In this document: positions 59,536 to 64,000 of the stretch, in pieces
Numbering within the stretch: position 1 is the stretch's first letter
How the letters are laid out: every line of letters starts with the position of its first letter
DNA from: Akkermansia sp.
GTDB taxonomy: Bacteria; Verrucomicrobiota; Verrucomicrobiia; Verrucomicrobiales; Akkermansiaceae
Assembly: GCF_020860705.1 (NCBI RefSeq)
Contig: NZ_JAJBTT010000041.1
Span: 1-64,000 of the forward strand
Reading direction: 5' to 3'
DNA length: 64,000 bases
The notes under the pieces: model-generated
The model's database searches: none
Told to the model about the DNA's origin: nothing
The model's input: the letters and a program-made list of their open reading frames with translations, nothing else
Made by a program: the position numbers and the translations under genes

Positions 59536-60111
59536 TTACTTCTCAGGCAATCGATAGAACAACAGCATATTTTTCCCGTACCGGCGCGTATCCACCAGGT
59601 CCAGGCCGTCAAACTCCGCGGCGCCCTCCCTGCCGGTACCCCACCCTTCCTGCACTTCCGCGATAAACAGGCCGCCATCCTTCAGCAGCCCGGAAACTCC
59701 CGCCTCCGCCAGCTCCACAATAAAATCACGGTCCGCAGGCCCTTTGCAATAGGGAGGGTCTGCAAAAACAACGTCGTACTTCCTGCCGGCAAGCAACTCC
59801 CTTTTCACAAACTGGACGGCGTCTCCCTGGATGACGGTTCCGCCTTCCAGGCCGGTTTTGACAAGATTGGCCTTGGCCGCAGCACAGGAAAGACGGGAAA
59901 AATCCACCATGCGGGAGCTTTTTGCTCCGCGGCTGAGGGCTTCCAGTCCGAACGCTCCGGAACCGGTAAACAGATCCAGCACGTCGGCATGGTCAATCAG
60001 CGGATGCAGGATGGAAAAAAGGGCCTCCCTGACCCGGTCGGTTGTGGGCCGTACTTCCCCTTTGGGAACAGACAGGGCTATGCCGCCGGCCTTTCCGCTG
60101 ATAATACGCAT
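59536..60111 (-). CDS. rsmD: 16S rRNA (guanine-966-N2) methyltransferase RsmD
   Basis: RsmD methylates G966 of 16S rRNA. The 191-residue protein has the N-terminal RIISGKAGG, then VRPTTDRVREALFSIL, the SAM-binding VLDLFTGSGAFGLEALSRGA and the catalytic ADPPY motif (VFADPPYCKGP). The length is typical. It is followed directly by waaA on the same strand. Confidence 0.94.
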   Translation of the reverse strand: MRIISGKAGGIALSVPKGEVRPTTDRVREALFSILHPLIDHADVLDLFTGSGAFGLEALSRGAKSSRMVDFSRLSCAAAKANLVKTGLEGGTVIQGDAVQFVKRELLAGRKYDVVFADPPYCKGPADRDFIVELAEAGVSGLLKDGGLFIAEVQEGWGTGREGAAEFDGLDLVDTRRYGKNMLLFYRLPEK

Positions 60112-60144
60112 GTTTTTACCGGAAATGAAAGGAACGTCCTGTCC

Positions 60145-60906
60145 CTATTGGCGTGCCTTGGCCTTGGCCTTCTCCAGCAGAGGGTCTCCCTTGACGCTGA
60201 TGACGGGAATGCGCAGCACGATGGATTGGTTGGCAATGGCAACATTGTCCGGGTTCTTTTCAGACATGTTATATACGAAATAGACATACTTGCCATCCTT
60301 GGTCTTGCCCACAATGATAGTCTCCGTAAGAGTGGAAAGAATGGTCTTCTTTTCCATCGTCCATTCCTTGCCGCTCCAGGCGCCATACACGTTCCATTCG
60401 TCATAGGACACATCCCCTTTCAGGGCCAGGGTGCCGTTGGGGGAAATCCAGGACTTGGTATTGGAGTCATACTTCAGCGTGCTCATCGGCAACGGTCCCT
60501 GCTGGGCTACCGCGGCCAGGCTCCAGATGCCGCGATCCTCGGAGGAGAAAACACCCAGAGCTACGGGAGCCACTTCCTGAATCTTCTTCTTGTTCCAGCA
60601 TTCCAGGTACTTGGTATACTCATCCTTCGTCCAGCCCAGGCGTTCGTCATAAGGAACGGGCTGTCCGGGAACAATCTGGCTGACGAGCTCCTTCTTGTCC
60701 TTTTCAGGCAACGTGACAAACACCTTGTCAATCTTTTCCATGAACGGCTGCAGGCTTTCATCAAGCAGAACGCTGACGGCGGAGGCTTCCACCATCTTGC
60801 CGACCGGAAGATATTCATCAATTACTTCCGGTTTTTCTGCTGCGTACAGGGAAGAAACCAGAGCTGGGACCATCAGGGCTAAAGCCAGATTGCGGAGCGC
60901 TTTCAT
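60145..60906 (-). CDS. hypothetical exported protein
   Basis: The 253-residue protein has a signal peptide (MKALRNLALALMVPALVSSLYA) and no recognised domain. The mature part is mixed alpha/beta, with LPEKDKKELVSQIVPGQPVPYDERLGWTKDEYTKY and TLTETIIVGKTKDGKYVYFVYNMSEKNP. It ends in a basic stretch (LLEKAKAKARQ). A single-gene unit, it is divergent from the lipoprotein gene at 60980 and shares its control region. The long upstream open frame (to 61197) is antisense to that lipoprotein gene and is not used. Confidence 0.65.
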   Translation of the reverse strand: MKALRNLALALMVPALVSSLYAAEKPEVIDEYLPVGKMVEASAVSVLLDESLQPFMEKIDKVFVTLPEKDKKELVSQIVPGQPVPYDERLGWTKDEYTKYLECWNKKKIQEVAPVALGVFSSEDRGIWSLAAVAQQGPLPMSTLKYDSNTKSWISPNGTLALKGDVSYDEWNVYGAWSGKEWTMEKKTILSTLTETIIVGKTKDGKYVYFVYNMSEKNPDNVAIANQSIVLRIPVISVKGDPLLEKAKAKARQ

Positions 60907-60919
60907 AACGTGTTCGTAC

Positions 60920-60947
60920 ATTTTACTCAACAAAAGACCCTTGGCAA
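60920..60947 (-). promoter_or_regulatory. candidate promoter of the 60906 gene, near-leaderless
   Basis: On the minus strand TTGCCA, 16 bp, TAAAAT, with the -10 ending 13 nt before the ATG. Its -35 hexamer overlaps that of the divergent gene. Confidence 0.5.
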
Positions 60948-60969
60948 GAGTCAAAGTGAGTGTTATCCG
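60941..60969 (+). promoter_or_regulatory. candidate promoter of the 60980 gene, near-leaderless
   Basis: TTGGCA, 17 bp, TATCCG, with the -10 ending 10 nt before the ATG at 60980. The hexamer TTGGCA shares five bases with the opposite-strand -35, so the two promoters compete for the same site. Confidence 0.5.
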
Positions 60970-60979
60970 TATGTACATC

Positions 60980-61423
60980 ATGAATTGGAAGTTACTTTTC
61001 ACTACCCTGGCCGCCGCTCTGAGCCTTGCTTCCTGCGTATCCACTCCGGCATCCCGCATCCAGAAAAATCCGGCCCTTTTCAATTCCCTTCCGGCCAGCC
61101 AGAAAACGCTGGTGGAAACCGGACAAATTGCGGAAGGCATGTCGCCGCCCGCCGTCTTCCTGGCATGGGGAGACCCCTCCGCCGTAGCGGAAGGCAACCT
61201 TAACGGAAAGGCCGCTACCCGCTGGATTTACTCTTCCCTCCAGCCCGTTTATTCTCCGCCGCCTTCCTTCTGGTATGGTCCCTACTGGGGCGGTCCTTAC
61301 TGGGGACCGGGCTTCTACCATCCCTACTATCCGTATTACAACGACATCACCTATGTTCCGGTGGATACCGGATACGTGCTGTTCATCAATGGCAAGGTGA
61401 AATCCTGGGAACGCAGGCGCTAA
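60980..61423 (+). CDS. small lipoprotein with Tyr/Trp/Gly/Pro-rich tail
   Basis: The 147-residue lipoprotein has a signal MNWKLLFTTLAAALSLASC (lipobox LASC). A short domain follows with IAEGMSPPAVFLAWGDPSAV. This looks like the SmpA/BamE-type pattern in which a secretin or assembly lipoprotein starts with a W-G-D/E-P turn. The C-terminal third is strikingly rich in Tyr, Trp, Gly and Pro (FWYGPYWGGPYWGPGFYH), then PYYPYYNDITYVPVDTGY. The function is unknown. A start at 60971 adds three residues only. Confidence 0.65.
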   Translation: MNWKLLFTTLAAALSLASCVSTPASRIQKNPALFNSLPASQKTLVETGQIAEGMSPPAVFLAWGDPSAVAEGNLNGKAATRWIYSSLQPVYSPPPSFWYGPYWGGPYWGPGFYHPYYPYYNDITYVPVDTGYVLFINGKVKSWERRR

Positions 61424-61431
61424 ACGGAAAA

Positions 61432-61510
61432 CGGGAAAACCTGTACGGAAGGAAATGCGGCGCGCAGGGAGAAAAACAGTCTCCGCAGAATGCGCCGTTT
61501 TCCCGCTTTT
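61432..61510. terminator. large bidirectional terminator
   Basis: CGGGAAAAC (61432-61440) pairs with GTTTTCCCG (61497-61505). Inside it CGGCGC/GCGCCG and GGAG/CTCC pair in turn. T runs lie on both sides. It serves the convergent lipoprotein and PPK2 genes. Confidence 0.75.
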
Positions 61511-61536
61511 CCTCTTCCTTTTCCCTTTCATCCGGC

Positions 61537-62463
61537 TCAATCCTTGCCCTTGGACAGGGGGCGCTCCAATTCTTCCCGGAATTTAGGGAAGAACGCTTTC
61601 AATTCCCCGGCAACCTTCGGATATTTCAACTTCATGTCCGCCAGGGATTCTACAATGGCGCACATGCACACAAGCCTGGAATACCACTTGTTGTCCGCCG
61701 GCACCACATACCACGGAGCGTCCCGGGAGGATGTATGGCGAATCATCTCTTCATACGCCTTTTGGTACTGGTCCCAGAACTCCCGTTCATGAATATCCCC
61801 CTCTGAAAACTTCCAGTTCTTGTCCGGGGTGTCCAGCCGTGCCAAAAGGCGCTTTCTCTGTTCCTCGCAGGAAAGATGAAGAAATATCTTCACGATCCGC
61901 GTTTTATTGGCGAGCAGATGGCGTTCCAGGTTATTGATGGACCTGAACCTTTCCTTCCAGAACGCTCCCGTGGCATGGTCGGGATTGAAACCTTCCCCGG
62001 CCAGAAATTCCGGATGCACGCGCACGCTCAGCACTTCCTCATAATAGGACCGGTTAAAAATGCCGATCATTCCCCGCCGGGGAAGACGGGCTACGCAACG
62101 CCATAGGAAATCATGGCTCCGTTCCAGGGTGGAGGGCTGTTTAAAGTTGCTGACCACGCATCCCTGGGGATTAATGCCCCCCATCACATGCTTTACAATG
62201 CCGTCCTTACCCGCGCTGTCCATCGCCTGCAAAACCACGAGCAGCGCATGGGACTCACTGGCATAAAGAACCTCCTGAAGCTGTTCCAGCAGCTCTATCC
62301 CCTTCTCCAGCTTTTCAACGGCCTCCTTCTTGCTGTCCTTGTCCAGCTTTCCCAAATCCCCTGGATCGTAATGGGACAATTTGAATCCCTTGCCATCCGT
62401 CACCCGGTACGGCTCAACAAACTTTCTGCAGCGTTTAACCAGATAAGAAGGAACATCTGTCAT
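61537..62463 (-). CDS. polyphosphate kinase 2 family protein
   Basis: The 308-residue PPK2 moves phosphate between polyphosphate and nucleotides. It has VVLQAMDSAGKDGIVKHV (P-loop), CVVSNFKQPSTLERSHDFLWR, FNRSYYEEVL (Walker B) and the lid region ERFRSINNLERHL with VKIFLHLSCEEQRKRL. It is a paralogue of the PPK2 half of the fusion at 51031, with a different N-terminus. The frame can start at TTG 62490; ATG 62463 is preferred. Confidence 0.9.
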   Translation of the reverse strand: MTDVPSYLVKRCRKFVEPYRVTDGKGFKLSHYDPGDLGKLDKDSKKEAVEKLEKGIELLEQLQEVLYASESHALLVVLQAMDSAGKDGIVKHVMGGINPQGCVVSNFKQPSTLERSHDFLWRCVARLPRRGMIGIFNRSYYEEVLSVRVHPEFLAGEGFNPDHATGAFWKERFRSINNLERHLLANKTRIVKIFLHLSCEEQRKRLLARLDTPDKNWKFSEGDIHEREFWDQYQKAYEEMIRHTSSRDAPWYVVPADNKWYSRLVCMCAIVESLADMKLKYPKVAGELKAFFPKFREELERPLSKGKD

Positions 62464-62515
62464 CCCGGTAATGACACTATTCTGCGTCAATACGTTGAAA
62501 CAACCGTAAAAAACG

Positions 62516-63964
62516 TCAATCTTCCTTATTTTTAAAGGTTCCTTCGTGGCGATAAATGATAAACCCGTGGCATAATTCGGAACGTTTGTACTTGCCGGAA
62601 GACTCTACGAGATAGAGAAAAGAAGCATATTGGGATGGTCTGGATACCACAATTTCCTCATAATCAGACCATTTGGCATTCATTGACACGGGTCTCCATC
62701 CATAAAATTTCTCTCCTGCTCCATTGCACAAAAGAAGAATGTTAACACCATTCTCTTTCAATGATTTGCAATAAGAAATAGCAGTCCGGTAATCTTCGCG
62801 GCTGTATAAATCATTGTAACGAATACGAAAATCGCTTACCAACCAAATAACCATCATTAATAGAAACAAGACAGTCTGAAAAATCTTGGAGAACGACCAA
62901 TTCCACGACATCACCTGGGACCAGGCTAGACATAATACAGGCAATAAAGGTGCACAATGTCGACCGGAAAAACGAAAATTCATCATTTCCGTTCCATAAA
63001 AAAACACGGCCCCGGGAATCAATGCCAACACTAGCAAAGCAGGCAACACCGGCCTTTTAGCCTGCTTGTTCCACAAAATAATTCCGTAGACCAAACCAGC
63101 TAGGAGAATCATGCCGGAGATTACCCCCAACCCCAATCCGTTTACCTTCCATAATGCATCAACGGACGTACACCCCCTCAATTCAAGACGGGAAGGCCCC
63201 ATGCCAGCCAACCCCGACAATTCATAAATTGAAGCGCATACATTGACAATCCAGGAGGAGGATATTGAAACCGCCCGGGCACCAATAAAAAGAGTGTAAA
63301 GATAATATGCACCTAATCCGGAAAACGGAAAAATCCACCAAAGCAGGGATTTCCAAAAAATCCATCCCCTAAACTGACGGAACGCCATTACCAGGAATGC
63401 AACAGCAAAGCCGAGCGCCCACACACATCCCGTTAAACTTGTAAGGCATAAAAAGAACAAGGTTGCAAAAAACGCATGGAACCTTACCGATTCTCCTCGG
63501 CTAACCTGCCAAAACAACATAGAAACAGCACAGGAGGCCGCTATCTGCAAGATATAAGGGCGCAATTCATTAGCATAATAAACAAAAAATGGCGAAATCA
63601 AAAGAATTACCAGCGCCTTTGGTTCCTTTCTGAAAAACCAGGCTGCCAAAAGTACCCAAAATACATTGAATAACCTTAGCGTTAGCTCAGATGATGCGCC
63701 AGTTAGATGATGCCACAAAAATAAAAGATAATAATAAAAGGCAATTTGAGCGTCACTTCCACCAATTCCCCTGATTTGCTGCCAGCAGCCTTCCACATTT
63801 TGCTGCATGGCGCATAATGCAGTACAACATTCGTCAATCCAAAAACTTTGGTTATTCAGAGAAAAAAAGAAGGATAAAAAAGCTAAAATCCACCAATAAG
63901 TTATTCTGCCACAATTGCTTCCCCCCGTATTCCCTTGTCCCTTGCACATTGTGCAAGACAACAT
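62516..63964 (-). CDS. polytopic membrane glycosyltransferase-like protein (GT39/PMT_2 type)
   Basis: The 482-residue protein has about ten to twelve membrane segments. It has an early acidic pair in FWIDECCTAL, as in the lipid-linked-sugar glycosyltransferases of GT-C fold, and a soluble C-terminus (YRTAISYCKSLKENGVNIL). The probable job is transfer of a sugar from a polyprenyl carrier, but neither donor nor acceptor is known. The region is visibly AT-richer than its neighbours, suggesting later arrival. The ATG at 63949 is an alternative start. The 5' flank is close to the window edge. Confidence 0.6.
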   Translation of the reverse strand: MLSCTMCKGQGNTGGSNCGRITYWWILAFLSFFFSLNNQSFWIDECCTALCAMQQNVEGCWQQIRGIGGSDAQIAFYYYLLFLWHHLTGASSELTLRLFNVFWVLLAAWFFRKEPKALVILLISPFFVYYANELRPYILQIAASCAVSMLFWQVSRGESVRFHAFFATLFFLCLTSLTGCVWALGFAVAFLVMAFRQFRGWIFWKSLLWWIFPFSGLGAYYLYTLFIGARAVSISSSWIVNVCASIYELSGLAGMGPSRLELRGCTSVDALWKVNGLGLGVISGMILLAGLVYGIILWNKQAKRPVLPALLVLALIPGAVFFYGTEMMNFRFSGRHCAPLLPVLCLAWSQVMSWNWSFSKIFQTVLFLLMMVIWLVSDFRIRYNDLYSREDYRTAISYCKSLKENGVNILLLCNGAGEKFYGWRPVSMNAKWSDYEEIVVSRPSQYASFLYLVESSGKYKRSELCHGFIIYRHEGTFKNKED

Positions 63965-63966
63965 AG

Positions 63967-63981
63967 CGGATTACATATCCG
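63967..63981. repeat. palindrome at window edge, possible repeat end
   Basis: CGGAT-TACAT-ATCCG has the same type of hairpin as the ends of the dispersed element, and the flanking GACAAC resembles the TCAAC that follows those ends. Only 19 bases remain, so it may equally be unrelated. Confidence 0.3.
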
Positions 63982-64000
63982 ATGACAACATATTTTTCTA

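Overview
This window comes from a Gram-negative, high-GC bacterium that looks like a Verrucomicrobiota, most probably Akkermansia. The lineage call is an inference. It rests on a PEP-CTERM exported protein, an arylsulfatase with a PA14-like tail, a sialate O-acetylesterase next to an SGNH esterase (a mucin/host-glycan style set), Kdo transferase (so LPS), a split CoaB/CoaC pair and an almost complete lack of Shine-Dalgarno sequences. The window is mainly housekeeping chromosome. There are no rRNA genes, no recognisable tRNA genes, no CRISPR array, no prophage and no transposase gene.

Layout. 1-7188 is a one-directional housekeeping run: glnS (3' part), ribBA, ribH, nusB, ftsY, rlmN, dnaB. 7212-7388 holds copy 1 of a ~175 bp palindrome-ended repeat, followed by a PEP-CTERM protein and a degraded stretch. 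8809-12105 carries cinA (minus), then pyk and a GNAT acetyltransferase (plus). 12093-14229 holds two outer-membrane barrel paralogues with the relic of a third between them. 14369-18057 (minus) holds a HAD phosphatase behind a heptamer array, rpsD, rpsK, rpsM and queG. 18159-21306 is a translationally coupled trio: ELM1-like protein, GT4 glycosyltransferase, dprA. A 613 bp gene-free stretch ends in an orphan terminator. 21920-28578 carries a D,D-carboxypeptidase, ychF and gcvT-gcvH-gcvP. 28651-28824 is copy 2 of the repeat, followed by an AT-richer membrane acyltransferase.

29949-39668 is the accessory or glycan section: a GYF_2/DUF805 protein, sulfatase, a frameshifted exported protein, DEAD-box helicase, VC0807-like membrane protein, sialate O-acetylesterase and SGNH hydrolase. 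39888-46626 carries doxX, purM, purF, an ECF sigma factor / anti-sigma-like / protease-dead HtrA-like trio, a RelE-fold protein and coaC. 46689-53337 is an envelope cluster (lipoprotein, M23 peptidase, TPR protein), then a one-ORF Nudix-PPK2 fusion and a DeoR regulator. 53395-63964 holds a GNAT protein, cysteine desulfurase, coaB, rsgA, a retropepsin-like protein, waaA, rsmD, two divergent exported proteins, a second PPK2 and a polytopic GT39-like glycosyltransferase.

Points of most interest are the two-copy repeat element, the Nudix-PPK2 fusion, the sigma/anti-sigma/pseudo-HtrA operon, the split CoaBC, and a recurrent promoter layout. In that layout the -10 hexamer lies only about 6-10 nt from the start codon, which suggests leaderless or nearly leaderless mRNAs.
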